Part shown: in pieces, positions 41,700 to 49,426 of the stretch
Numbering within the stretch: the first letter of the stretch is position 1
How the letters are laid out: each line of letters opens with the position of its first letter
Source of the DNA: a virus
DNA length: 50,995 nucleotides
Virus record (IMG/VR): IMGVR_UViG_3300007538_000033
Location: 1 to 50,995 of that record
Strand: one strand, 5' to 3'
Notes under the pieces: generated by a model
Databases searched by the model: none
The model's input: only the letters and a program-made list of their open reading frames with translations
What the model was told of the DNA's origin: nothing
Program-made: the position numbers and the translations under genes

Positions 41700-43286
41700 T
41701 TAATTATTTTCAGGAACAACAGCTATCAATCCACCTGTATTTAAGAAGTTTGTAGCAGTTATTGTTGCGTTTTCTATTATTTTTATTTCTACTTTAGCTG
41801 GGTCTAATATACCTTCTTTAATCATGTCTACATATTCTTTGGTATGAACATTGTATCCATAGCTCTTCGACTTTTTGTTTTTAATTTTATCTATTATAAA
41901 ATCAACAGATTCTCCTGCGTTTGTTAAAATTTGTCGAATCGGCATTGTGACAGCTTTCTTAAATATACTTATACCTATATTAACATCACTATCATCACTT
42001 GATAATTTACGTAGTTCTTCTGATATATGTAATAGAGATACTCCTCCTCCTGGAACAACTCCCTCTTCAAGAGCAGACAATGCCGAACCAACAGCGTCAT
42101 CTATTCTGTCTTTTCTTTCAACCACATCAGTACTAACTATACCTCCAACGTATATAGTAGCAACACCTCCGTTTAATGCCGCTAATCTAGCCTCGTAGAA
42201 GGTTTTAGTAACAGTATGGTCTGTTATTTTTACCAACGATTCTAAATTAGATATTCTTTCATTAAGAATTTCAGTATCAAGCCCTGCTCCGTCCTGAAAT
42301 ATAGAGTTGTTTTTAGCTATAATAACCCTATCACAAGTTCCTAGTTGATTTAAATCTATATTTTCAAGCTTATGCCCTAAGTCTGGAGAGATTAATTCCC
42401 CTCCAACATAAGCTGCTAAATCAGCTAATCTTTCTTTTCTGTCCTCTCTTGTTTCTCCGAAAGGATTAATAGCTGCAAATGGAAGGCCTTTTTTAGCGTT
42501 TAAAGCTAAAGATGCTAAGACTTCTCCATCCATATCATCTGAAACTATTACGATAGGCTTTTTAGCATTAACACATTTTTCTAATAAGTTCTGCAACTGA
42601 GCCATCCTTTCAATCTTACCCTCATACACAAGGATTAATGGGTTATCATACTCTACAGTTCCTTTAGAGCCATTGTTGACAAATAGACCAGATAACCAAC
42701 CAGAACCAACCTTCATTCCTTTTGCTAAGTCAACATAACTGGTATTCCCTTTAGACTCTTCAACCCTAATTATGGAGTTATGGTTTGTTATAGATATTGC
42801 CTCAGCTATCAGTTTAGCTATATCCTCGTCTCCATGGGCAGACACCTTTGCTATTTGCTCTATCTCATGAGAATCTCTGCTTACTGGCTTAGCCAATTCT
42901 TTTATAATTTTAATAGCTTCTTTTGACGCTAAGTTTATTCCTTCAATAACTTTTATCCTATCAGCATCATACTTCAGCATTTTAACTCCTTCATTTATTA
43001 TTGCTTGAAGCAATACAGACACAGATGTTGTTCCGTCTCCACAATCCTTTACTTGTTTAGATGCAGCCTCAAGGACAATCTTTACCCCCATGTCCTCGCA
43101 TTTGTCTTTCATTGCCGTATGAGCCAATATAGTAAACCCATCATAAGTAGAATGAATACCGCCTGCGTGGTCTATATTAACTAATCTTCCTCTTGCTCCC
43201 ATCGATATTTTAACCAAGTCAACCGCAGTGTTAATACCTTTTAATTGAGTGCTTATAGCATCTTCTTCAAGTTTAATTTCTTTCAT
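41700..43286 (-). CDS. groEL: GroEL-type (group I) chaperonin, phage-encoded
   Basis: A 528-residue chaperonin. ATPase residues are in place: D49 in TYDGFTI (E. coli D52 position), DGTT at 84-87 (D87 region) and D near 396 in RIDDAVGSA (D398 region). The EEGVVPGGG segment lies at about 405-413. The apical domain aligns (IERMAQLQNLLEKCVNAKKP and EVLASLALNAKKG), keeping hydrophobics at the helices that bind GroES and substrate. It lacks the Gly-Gly-Met tail and ends in NTGGLIAVVPENN. It should fold phage proteins in the cytoplasm as a double ring. A possible partner is the four-domain GroES-like protein at 2173. Upstream and downstream small genes suggest a shared transcript. Confidence 0.95.
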   Translation of the reverse strand: MKEIKLEEDAISTQLKGINTAVDLVKISMGARGRLVNIDHAGGIHSTYDGFTILAHTAMKDKCEDMGVKIVLEAASKQVKDCGDGTTSVSVLLQAIINEGVKMLKYDADRIKVIEGINLASKEAIKIIKELAKPVSRDSHEIEQIAKVSAHGDEDIAKLIAEAISITNHNSIIRVEESKGNTSYVDLAKGMKVGSGWLSGLFVNNGSKGTVEYDNPLILVYEGKIERMAQLQNLLEKCVNAKKPIVIVSDDMDGEVLASLALNAKKGLPFAAINPFGETREDRKERLADLAAYVGGELISPDLGHKLENIDLNQLGTCDRVIIAKNNSIFQDGAGLDTEILNERISNLESLVKITDHTVTKTFYEARLAALNGGVATIYVGGIVSTDVVERKDRIDDAVGSALSALEEGVVPGGGVSLLHISEELRKLSSDDSDVNIGISIFKKAVTMPIRQILTNAGESVDFIIDKIKNKKSKSYGYNVHTKEYVDMIKEGILDPAKVEIKIIENATITATNFLNTGGLIAVVPENN

Positions 43287-43292
43287 TTTATT

Positions 43293-43712
43293 TTAATTTA
43301 ATTCTAGGTTATATTTTCTAACTAATAATAATACTAATTTCTCGTATTTTTTTGAAGCCAACTTAAGCCTTCCTTTAATTACATTTGTAATGTAGTTGTT
43401 GTTGAAAGACTTGTGCTTGTCGCAGAAGTGAGAATACTTATCAAAATTCATTCTTAAGCATTTTCTTATAGACTCTCTATCTCTGTCAAGTATGTATTTG
43501 ATTTTCCTTTCTTTTTTGCATGCATAAAAGGTTTCTTTTATCTTCTCATAAAACTCTTGATTAACCTGCAGCTCGTCAAAGAATTTAACAAGATGCCTGT
43601 AATGCATTGTTATGTTTGAGGTTCTGTAAAAACAGTACAATCCACCGAAGTGAACATTTATTTGGTCTCTTAGAAAGTTGATTTCTTCAACATCTACTTC
43701 TCCTATTTTCAT
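43293..43712 (-). CDS. Hypothetical protein upstream of groEL
   Basis: A 139-residue basic protein with helical patterns (EVDVEEINFLRDQINVHFGG) and a Lys/Arg/Tyr-rich second half. It ends 6 bases before groEL's start and has an A/T-rich leader. No family recognised; co-transcription with groEL is likely. Confidence 0.6.
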   Translation of the reverse strand: MKIGEVDVEEINFLRDQINVHFGGLYCFYRTSNITMHYRHLVKFFDELQVNQEFYEKIKETFYACKKERKIKYILDRDRESIRKCLRMNFDKYSHFCDKHKSFNNNYITNVIKGRLKLASKKYEKLVLLLVRKYNLELN

Positions 43713-43717
43713 TTAAT

Positions 43718-43864
43718 TTAATTTAAATTTAAAAAATATCTGTCCTTTCCATCGGATACTCTTCGGCACGTTACATACCTTTGCCGTTTTCTGTATGTCG
43801 CTTCTACGTAATAAGCACTATCTAATAAACAACAATCGTTGGAGTGATTTATAGGCTTCAACAC
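43718..43864 (-). CDS. Possible small ORF with non-ATG start in a 260-base gap
   Basis: In the gap 43713-43972 one minus frame stays open for 48 codons, from GTG/TTG 43864/43861 to TAA 43718, five bases before the next ATG. The sequence (LLDSAYYVEATYRKRQRYVT, then CRRVSDGKDRYF) has aromatic/charged composition like a real protein and the gap is less AT-rich than its surroundings. No ATG is present and no strong ribosome site is seen, so a structured RNA is the alternative. Confidence 0.4.
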   Translation of the reverse strand: MLKPINHSNDCCLLDSAYYVEATYRKRQRYVTCRRVSDGKDRYFLNLN

Positions 43865-43941
43865 GCTTCAACTAAGTCAGCATCCACATCCACCTACTGT
43901 TTATCTTCTAGCAGATATTTTTATTATGTATCGATTCATTG

Positions 43942-43949
43942 CAAATATA
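43942..43949 (-). promoter_or_regulatory. Putative -7 element for the groEL operon
   Basis: Minus strand TATATTTG (TAnnTTTG). Transcription from it would cover the small ORF candidate, the 43293 gene, groEL and the downstream membrane genes. The -33 TTG is not evident. Confidence 0.45.
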
Positions 43950-43972
43950 TTAAAAATTATTTAATATAATAA

Positions 43973-44206
43973 TTAATTTGCATATAAATCATAAAATATT
44001 GGAAGCTGGTCTTTAGTGTAAGGAGAATCTATTCCTTCTTTTCTCAATAAAGACTCTACGGTAAAATAATACTCAAACTCTCCCATGCCTAAATCGGTTA
44101 GAACATTATACTGTTCTTCTTCAACAGGAATATATACATCTATAAGTATTTTAGGTATTATATCTTGATGGTCATCTTCCAATTTGCTCTTGTTTATTAA
44201 TGTCAA
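43973..44206 (-). CDS. Hypothetical acidic protein with TTG start
   Basis: A 77-residue acidic protein read from TTG 44206; a stop codon lies directly upstream, and the first internal ATG is at about codon 41, so the TTG is the likely start. Content IPVEEEQYNVLTDLGMGEFE. No family recognised. The same cluster has another candidate with a non-ATG start. Confidence 0.5.
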   Translation of the reverse strand: MTLINKSKLEDDHQDIIPKILIDVYIPVEEEQYNVLTDLGMGEFEYYFTVESLLRKEGIDSPYTKDQLPIFYDLYAN

Positions 44207-44269
44207 TTACTAATAAAGTTACAGTTTTATTTTCATTACATTGGTTACAAAAGCACCTTTTATTTACGT

Positions 44270-45079
44270 TTAATATTCATTTAATTCCCTTAAAGATTTA
44301 ATCCTCTTGTGCCCAACATCATACCTTCTATTATGTAAAGCATCAAATAAATAACAGCATATTCCAGCATTATTTAGTTCTACAAAATTCTCAAATCTAT
44401 CATCTACAAATATATCTATACCACTTCTTTTAGCTACCTCTATTTTACTTTCTTCCAATCCAACAGAGTAAACTGGCATTGTAGGGAATCCATTTTTATC
44501 TAACCATTCTTCAGTCCATTCAACAGGAATAGAGCGAGATGTGATGTAGCAATGAGGCTCAAAGTGAATGTCTTCTGGTTTTGTCTTTACTGGAATGCTA
44601 AGCCAGAAATCTTTATCATCAGCTAATGCTTCAAATTTATCTGATATATTTCTGTCAAAATTCCATGTCTCAGGGGCTTCTTGACCATGTTTTTTAGTCC
44701 AATGCCCAACCCAGTCTGCTAATACCTCGTCAATATCTAATCCTATTTTTGGAGCGTTTAAATATTTGTGAGGCCTATTGTCTCCTTGTGGATATATTTT
44801 ATAGTACTGAGTTAAGAATGCTGCGTTACACATCACATGAGCTGTATGAAGTAGCCCAGTCTCTTTATCAAAATCCTCTCCTCTTTCAAATGCTGCTACA
44901 TGCCTTTTCAATGAAGCGATAACTACGCTCCAATCCATTCCTTTTTCCCAGTTTCTTTCTGTATATTTTTCTGACCCTTTGGTTAGAACTCTAGCATATT
45001 GCTCTTGAGCGTACTGAGGGATAAGGTCGTACCTTATTTTTCCTTGATTAAATCTTAATCCTTTATTTTCTTTTTCCAT
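44270..45079 (-). CDS. Fusion: dATP/dGTP pyrophosphohydrolase-like domain + 5'-nucleotidase-like HAD domain
   Basis: A 269-residue two-domain protein. Residues 1-100 (GLRFNQGKIRYDLIPQYAQE, then NWEKGMDWSVVIASLKRHV) match the phage N-terminal dATP/dGTP diphosphohydrolase family (DUF5664/PF18909 type). Residues 110-269 form a HAD hydrolase of the 5'(3')-deoxyribonucleotidase kind, with motif I GLDIDEVLAD (D115, D117), an ITSR motif II and a FVDDRFENF motif. It would remove dNTPs or dNMPs selectively and shape the nucleotide pool. Two such activities in one chain suggest successive steps on the same nucleotide. Confidence 0.78.
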   Translation of the reverse strand: MEKENKGLRFNQGKIRYDLIPQYAQEQYARVLTKGSEKYTERNWEKGMDWSVVIASLKRHVAAFERGEDFDKETGLLHTAHVMCNAAFLTQYYKIYPQGDNRPHKYLNAPKIGLDIDEVLADWVGHWTKKHGQEAPETWNFDRNISDKFEALADDKDFWLSIPVKTKPEDIHFEPHCYITSRSIPVEWTEEWLDKNGFPTMPVYSVGLEESKIEVAKRSGIDIFVDDRFENFVELNNAGICCYLFDALHNRRYDVGHKRIKSLRELNEY

Positions 45080-45096
45080 AATTTTATTTTGCTTTT

Positions 45097-46269
45097 TTAA
45101 AAATTCCTATCGCTAATTTTCTTGTAATCAAGGAAGTAGTCCGTATGACTAATTTCATTGCTATCTTTAGGTATTATTTGAATAGAATATCCAGAATAAC
45201 TATCTCCAAAATTATGCTGTATCCAGCTACTAGGAGGGGCAAAGCTCATGAAATTCCTGTAGTCAAATTTCTTTGTTCTTTGATATCCTATTTGATGTAA
45301 ATCTCCTTTTTCAACATGTATATACTTGCTATCTATGTCGTAATGGTCTATATAATCATTTATAAGCCTTATAGCTTTATCATTTAAAACAATTGGTAGC
45401 CCAAACTTCATTTGAGACTTATCTTTACCATGAGTAAGTATAAAGCAATGGTTTCCATAAACCCTGTGGTCTATAAATTTAGTAAGTATATCTACTTTAA
45501 CGAGTGATTTGTCGTATATTAGATTTATTATTTTCTCTATCGCTTTATTAATTAACAAGGAAAAATCACCGCTATGATTATCATTTGTCACACATCTAAG
45601 AATGATTTTGTTTGCAACTCTACTCTCCACTAGATTTCTTATTAATCTTACTTTAGCGTCTACGCAAACCTCAAATACATCTGCATTTGTCATGTTTTGA
45701 GGAAGCTTATGTCCTCCCCTGGTCGTATACCCATTCCATCCGTCAGCTAAATCTCCAAGGTCATCCAAGAATAAAATATCAAATGCTCCATGAATATTGT
45801 ACTCTTTTATAACTGATTCATAGACTTTATTTAGGGATTCTCCATATATCTCACTGTTGTACTCGTATTTAAATAGTGGAGATTTATCAGGGCTTGGGTT
45901 CATTCCTACATGAGAGTCGCTTATAGTTATCTTACAGGCCTTACTATTACCTTTTGTAGGCTTTAGCTTTATAGGTTTGAATTTAATATCGCTAATTAAT
46001 TGCTCAAACTTATCTAAAATCTGTTCCTTTGTATTCTCTAAGTCTTTTTTAACATTTATGGAAATATGCTTAGACTTATACCAATATTGCCCGACATTAT
46101 TAGGATTTATACCTCTTTCTATACAGCTCTCAATAAGCTCATCGTCATATCCTCTGTATTTGTAAAGTTTCCTGAGATTTTTTTCACCTAGATTATATTG
46201 GTTATGGTTTTTAGGCTCAAGACCGAGGTATTCAGCCTCTTTCTTGGTCATCCTTGTTGATTTACCCAT
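45097..46269 (-). CDS. Calcineurin-like metallophosphoesterase
   Basis: A 390-residue protein with the metallophosphoesterase signature: D118-S-H120 (ISDSHVG), D170 and G-D-L-A-D at 172-176, N229-D-N231-H232 (TNDNH, in place of GNHD/E), and H280 in ILTHGK. The last motif completes the di-metal site. The N terminus has a possible HTH-like helix region (MTKKEAEYLGLEPK). Likely a phage DNA- or nucleotide-phosphoesterase, possibly an SbcD-like nuclease; the substrate is unknown. It is in the recombination cluster next to the exonuclease gene. Confidence 0.78.
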   Translation of the reverse strand: MGKSTRMTKKEAEYLGLEPKNHNQYNLGEKNLRKLYKYRGYDDELIESCIERGINPNNVGQYWYKSKHISINVKKDLENTKEQILDKFEQLISDIKFKPIKLKPTKGNSKACKITISDSHVGMNPSPDKSPLFKYEYNSEIYGESLNKVYESVIKEYNIHGAFDILFLDDLGDLADGWNGYTTRGGHKLPQNMTNADVFEVCVDAKVRLIRNLVESRVANKIILRCVTNDNHSGDFSLLINKAIEKIINLIYDKSLVKVDILTKFIDHRVYGNHCFILTHGKDKSQMKFGLPIVLNDKAIRLINDYIDHYDIDSKYIHVEKGDLHQIGYQRTKKFDYRNFMSFAPPSSWIQHNFGDSYSGYSIQIIPKDSNEISHTDYFLDYKKISDRNF

Positions 46270-46274
46270 AATAT

Positions 46275-46379
46275 TTATTTTTGATTAGAATTATCTCCGT
46301 TCCAGTTTTTGTAGATAACGTAGGCTAGCAGCATAAAAGCCATGATAGACATGTATGATTCAAATTCCACTAAGTTCAT
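46275..46379 (-). CDS. Very small membrane protein
   Basis: A 34-residue ORF whose ATG overlaps the stop of the exonuclease gene (ATGA at 46376-46379), the same coupling used elsewhere in the window. It has one hydrophobic span (YMSIMAFMLLAYVIY) and a short hydrophilic tail. It lies 5 bases before the metallophosphoesterase gene. Function unknown. Confidence 0.5.
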   Translation of the reverse strand: MNLVEFESYMSIMAFMLLAYVIYKNWNGDNSNQK

Positions 46380-47416
46380 TTTTGTTTGCTTAAAGTTACT
46401 AAATATTTTCTACAATGCCGAATCCTCTCTTTTATTCTGTCAGGAATAGATTCGTCCCAATGCATTTGTTTTTCAATTATTCTTTCGTGAAGCTCCATAG
46501 GGATGAAATTATTTACAATATCAACTGCTTTAATATTGTCCTCGTCTTCACTATCAGGATTCGGTATTGCGTCTTGCTTTAAAATTTCTGAAGCAAATGA
46601 CTTATCGTCAAACACATTATTGTTTATAATCTCTAGCTTTTTCCATAAAGGAATATCATTTCCTTCCCATCTAAACTTTTCCCTATAAATCATATCTTCT
46701 ATCATAGAAGAGGGAGTGTTCGTTAGACAATAAACAGTCGTCCAGGTTTTAGCTCCAGACAACCACATGTACCCCATGTTTTGCCAGTAGTAGTTCCAAT
46801 CAAGAGGGTCTTCTTTAAAAGGAAATGTAGATAAATCAAAACTACATTTAGTATCAAATCCTTCTTTTACATTATAAATGTCTTTACCAATATATAAGTC
46901 ATACTCTCCTGAAATCCAGTCATTATAAGCTCTATCAAAGTTTCTTGCAAATGGGGTTTGCTTGAACACACTATACATTTGAGTAGCCTCTTTCTCTTGA
47001 AGGTTTCCTTTTAAGATGTATTTAGACTCTAACCTCTTTTTTCTATTATACGTCTCTTCTCTGTAAAGATTTCTTAAGTATGTTTTTACTCCTTGCGGAA
47101 GTTCCGTACTTTTAGATTTCTTTATCAACTCTTCCTTTCTTTTGGTTTGTAAAGGAGTTAGTGTTTTCTTTTTAGTCTTCCTTTCTTCATATTCAGCTAT
47201 CTTAGCTTTCTGTTTAACAGTTAGCTTTTCTTTCTCTTTAAGGTCATCAAGCTCTTTTACTTGGTTATCAGTAAGGCCTATTACCTCTTTTTCCTTTTGA
47301 AGAAGCTCTTGAAGTTCTATGTTTTCAGCTTCTGTTGTTCCTACTGTTCCTGACATTATATTATACAATGCCGAACAGCGGAATTTATATTTACTCCAGC
47401 TTATTTTTTTACCCAT
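46376..47416 (-). CDS. PD-(D/E)XK exonuclease (YqaJ/lambda-exo-like)
   Basis: A 346-residue protein. A C-terminal catalytic core shows SGEYDLYIGKD followed by the metal-binding pair EGFDTKCSF, in the order Asp, then D-x-K, as in YqaJ/lambda exonuclease folds. Acidic GNLQEKEAT is a candidate for the conserved first Glu. Residues 30-120 are a Lys/Glu-rich charged insert. It would resect DNA ends to supply single strands to the annealing protein encoded next to it. A TCGGCATTG copy lies at each end of the gene. Confidence 0.7.
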   Translation of the reverse strand: MGKKISWSKYKFRCSALYNIMSGTVGTTEAENIELQELLQKEKEVIGLTDNQVKELDDLKEKEKLTVKQKAKIAEYEERKTKKKTLTPLQTKRKEELIKKSKSTELPQGVKTYLRNLYREETYNRKKRLESKYILKGNLQEKEATQMYSVFKQTPFARNFDRAYNDWISGEYDLYIGKDIYNVKEGFDTKCSFDLSTFPFKEDPLDWNYYWQNMGYMWLSGAKTWTTVYCLTNTPSSMIEDMIYREKFRWEGNDIPLWKKLEIINNNVFDDKSFASEILKQDAIPNPDSEDEDNIKAVDIVNNFIPMELHERIIEKQMHWDESIPDRIKERIRHCRKYLVTLSKQK

Positions 47417-47432
47417 GTTAATTGTTTTATTT

Positions 47433-48098
47433 TTATAAAAACTTTTTAAATAATTCGTCTCTTTCTTCTTCAGTTATATTTTTATCTATAAGAGCATCAT
47501 TAATCCATCCGCTTACTTTTATTTTGTTTTTAGCAATCTTTAAATCAATTCCTTTTATCATTCGCTCAAGAGTCTCAAACATCTCGCTTCTTTCTTCTTT
47601 TGTTTCTTTCTCAAAATAATTATCCAATGCCGAAATGAAAACCTCCTGTTGTGGTCTAAATAACCTGCCAATCTTTTGAACAGCATTTAGTATAGCAAAA
47701 CTCTCTCCAGCTGGTATTCTTTTATGTACGTCACGATAGTTTTCGCTATTCGGCATTGTGCCTACGATAGCTGTTCCTGAGTATACTTGTTTTATTTTTA
47801 ACACTGGATGCCCCACTATCACATCTATATAAGAAACAGTTTGTCCATCTATATAGTCTGGTTTATGCGTCATTACTGGACTCCAATAATCAAAGAGTAT
47901 ATTTAACATTACCTCTACATATTGTAAAGGGATATACTGATTCCCGTACTCAGGGTTTTTACGTAGTATTGATTCTGGGGGAGGTTGGTTTAATCTCCTT
48001 TTAAACTCTAGTAGCTCCCATTCTTCAGCTGTTTTAGTCGAGGTTTTAGGCTGACTTCTTTTGTTTAGGTATTTCTCTAATTCTTTTAATTCTTTCAT
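47433..48098 (-). CDS. Putative Rad52/ERF-type single-strand annealing protein
   Basis: A 221-residue protein. The segment YIPLQYVEVMLNILFDYWSP is the Rad52/ERF-type 'YIP-x-x-VI-x-RLN-x-VF' pattern, with a following beta hairpin (VSYIDVIVGHPVLKIKQVYS). The C-terminal part is helical and charged. It pairs with the exonuclease gene next to it and with SSB, a standard phage recombination set. Homology is judged by eye, so the confidence is moderate. Two TCGGCATTG copies of opposite orientation lie within it. Confidence 0.6.
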   Translation of the reverse strand: MKELKELEKYLNKRSQPKTSTKTAEEWELLEFKRRLNQPPPESILRKNPEYGNQYIPLQYVEVMLNILFDYWSPVMTHKPDYIDGQTVSYIDVIVGHPVLKIKQVYSGTAIVGTMPNSENYRDVHKRIPAGESFAILNAVQKIGRLFRPQQEVFISALDNYFEKETKEERSEMFETLERMIKGIDLKIAKNKIKVSGWINDALIDKNITEEERDELFKKFL

Positions 48099-48637
48099 TT
48101 TTGTTGTTCCTCTAATATTCTTGCGGATATAAAAGCATAATGCTTCTCCCTTGTATCTAATAACTCTCCGTTATCACACCTTCTATACATCATTCTTTCT
48201 TGGTCATAAATCATAAATCTGTGAGCCGTATAATGGTCTTCTGTTGTTAGTTCTATAACGCATGAATAATGCTCCTTATTATAACTCCAATGATGGAGCT
48301 CACACCCTTCCTTTCTTGGAAATCTTTGAGTAACATTTTTAGCTTTATACTTTTCAGGATATTTATTTCTATACCTATCCATGCTCTTTTTTTTCTGCTC
48401 AGGAGTAGGTTTATGCTTTTCTTTATATCTTAATCTATAGTACTTATCTCTGTGTCTAGCTTTTTCATTTTCAACCCATTCTGAGTCTTTTTTTAGATTT
48501 TCCTCTCTTTTACGCACATCCACCCTTGCACAATCCTTACACTTGTTTAGATGACCATCTGACATCTTCTTATGCTTGTAGTATTCGGATAGTAGTTTTT
48601 CTTTTTTACATTTAAAACAAATCTTTGTTGCTTCCAT
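48095..48637 (-). CDS. HNH endonuclease-like protein with N-terminal zinc ribbon
   Basis: A 180-residue protein. Residues 6-37 hold two CxxC pairs (CFKCKKEK, then KCKDCARV), typical of an HNH-linked zinc ribbon. Then comes a very Lys/Arg/Tyr-rich helix, and a C-terminal GCELHHWSYNKEHYSC with a later TTEDHYTAHRF, which has the His/Asn layout of an HNH-like nuclease. It may be a free-standing homing-type nuclease or a recombination nuclease. It overlaps the annealing gene by 4 bases. Confidence 0.65.
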   Translation of the reverse strand: MEATKICFKCKKEKLLSEYYKHKKMSDGHLNKCKDCARVDVRKREENLKKDSEWVENEKARHRDKYYRLRYKEKHKPTPEQKKKSMDRYRNKYPEKYKAKNVTQRFPRKEGCELHHWSYNKEHYSCVIELTTEDHYTAHRFMIYDQERMMYRRCDNGELLDTREKHYAFISARILEEQQK

Positions 48638-48662
48638 TATAAATTAATTATGATTTTCACAA

Positions 48663-48670
48663 CAAAGATA
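48663..48670 (-). promoter_or_regulatory. -7 element (TATCTTTG) for the HNH/recombination operon
   Basis: Minus strand TATCTTTG, 26 bases before the HNH-protein start and just after the SSB terminator. It begins a separate transcript. The -33 TTG is not evident. Confidence 0.5.
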
Positions 48671-48679
48671 GTTAAAATG

Positions 48680-48714
48680 TTTAAAAAGGTAAAATTTAAT
48701 TCTACCTTTTTAAA
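48680..48714 (-). terminator. Perfect inverted repeat terminating the ssb transcript
   Basis: TTTAAAAAGGTA (48680-48691) and TACCTTTTTAAA (48703-48714) are perfect 12-base complements around an 11-base loop. The stem overlaps the ssb stop codon at 48710-48712. On the minus strand the T-rich arm follows the stem, as in an intrinsic terminator; it could also be an operator. Confidence 0.7.
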
Positions 48715-49360
48715 AAGGCAAATCTTGAGGGTCATCAACAACAACGTCATCTTTTGAAGCTCTTCTATTAGCAGCCTCAGTGTGAGCTCTCATTTCAGCA
48801 GCCACACTATCTACAGCGTCATCGAAAGAGCCTCCTAAGCCGTCAACTTTAGCAGGAATGTTTGCTGAAATAGTGTCTATAAAATGGTCAAAAGAAGCCT
48901 CCCATTTATCGTCCTCGTTAGACGGAAGTTTCTTAGCATCAATAGCCCAATCTGTCTTTTCTCCATTTACGGTAGTGTAAATGCTGACAAATCCATCCTT
49001 ATTTCTGTAAACAGACATCTTTACTACAGCTGAACCTAAATCATCAATAGCTGCAATTGTATTAAGAATGTTTCTTGAATAATAATTATAATTAAATCCT
49101 ATAACATAGGTCTCGCCTCCACCATCTAATTTTAATTTAAATGTGTTTTGAGTTAATGTTTTCTTCCCTTTCTTGTACTCGTAGCTTCCTTTTTCAATGC
49201 CGATTACTCGACCTTCAAGAAACGTATCGTCTCCAGAATCTACCCATGAATCACCTTTCTTAACTTGTTCTGCGAAGAATGGTTTCCCAGCGTCTTTATC
49301 ATTGTTTTCGTATGCAACCTTAAAGAATATTACGTTGCTTTCTTGCTTTCCTCTAGCCAT
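48710..49360 (-). CDS. ssb: Single-stranded DNA-binding protein
   Basis: A 216-residue protein. The N-terminal 130 residues form a beta-rich OB-like domain (VIFFKVAYENNDK, EGRVIGIEKGS, TYVIGFNYNYYS). The C terminus is an acidic tail ending in DDPQDLPF, which is the hallmark of SSBs that recruit other replication proteins. A TCGGCATTG copy is in the coding sequence at 49195. It has a promoter-like TATATTTG 38 bases upstream and a perfect terminator. Confidence 0.8.
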   Translation of the reverse strand: MARGKQESNVIFFKVAYENNDKDAGKPFFAEQVKKGDSWVDSGDDTFLEGRVIGIEKGSYEYKKGKKTLTQNTFKLKLDGGGETYVIGFNYNYYSRNILNTIAAIDDLGSAVVKMSVYRNKDGFVSIYTTVNGEKTDWAIDAKKLPSNEDDKWEASFDHFIDTISANIPAKVDGLGGSFDDAVDSVAAEMRAHTEAANRRASKDDVVVDDPQDLPF

Positions 49361-49397
49361 AATTTTTTAATTTAATTTAGTTTAACTTAATTTTTAG

Positions 49398-49405
49398 CAA
49401 ATATA
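49398..49405 (-). promoter_or_regulatory. Putative -7 element for ssb
   Basis: Minus strand TATATTTG (TAnnTTTG), 38 bases upstream of the ssb start. The leader between them is purely A/T and includes TTAAACTAAATTAAATT, similar to the leaders at 10118 and 12782. Confidence 0.5.
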
Positions 49406-49426
49406 TTAAAAATATTTTAATATTTA

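Noticed and set aside
41875-42198. Plus-strand ORF within groEL
   Set aside because: Antisense shadow of a conserved gene with low-complexity Ser/Ile composition.
43713-43972. tRNA or tmRNA gene in the gap before the 43293 gene
   Set aside because: No GTTCRANNC T-loop or acceptor stem pairing was found by eye.
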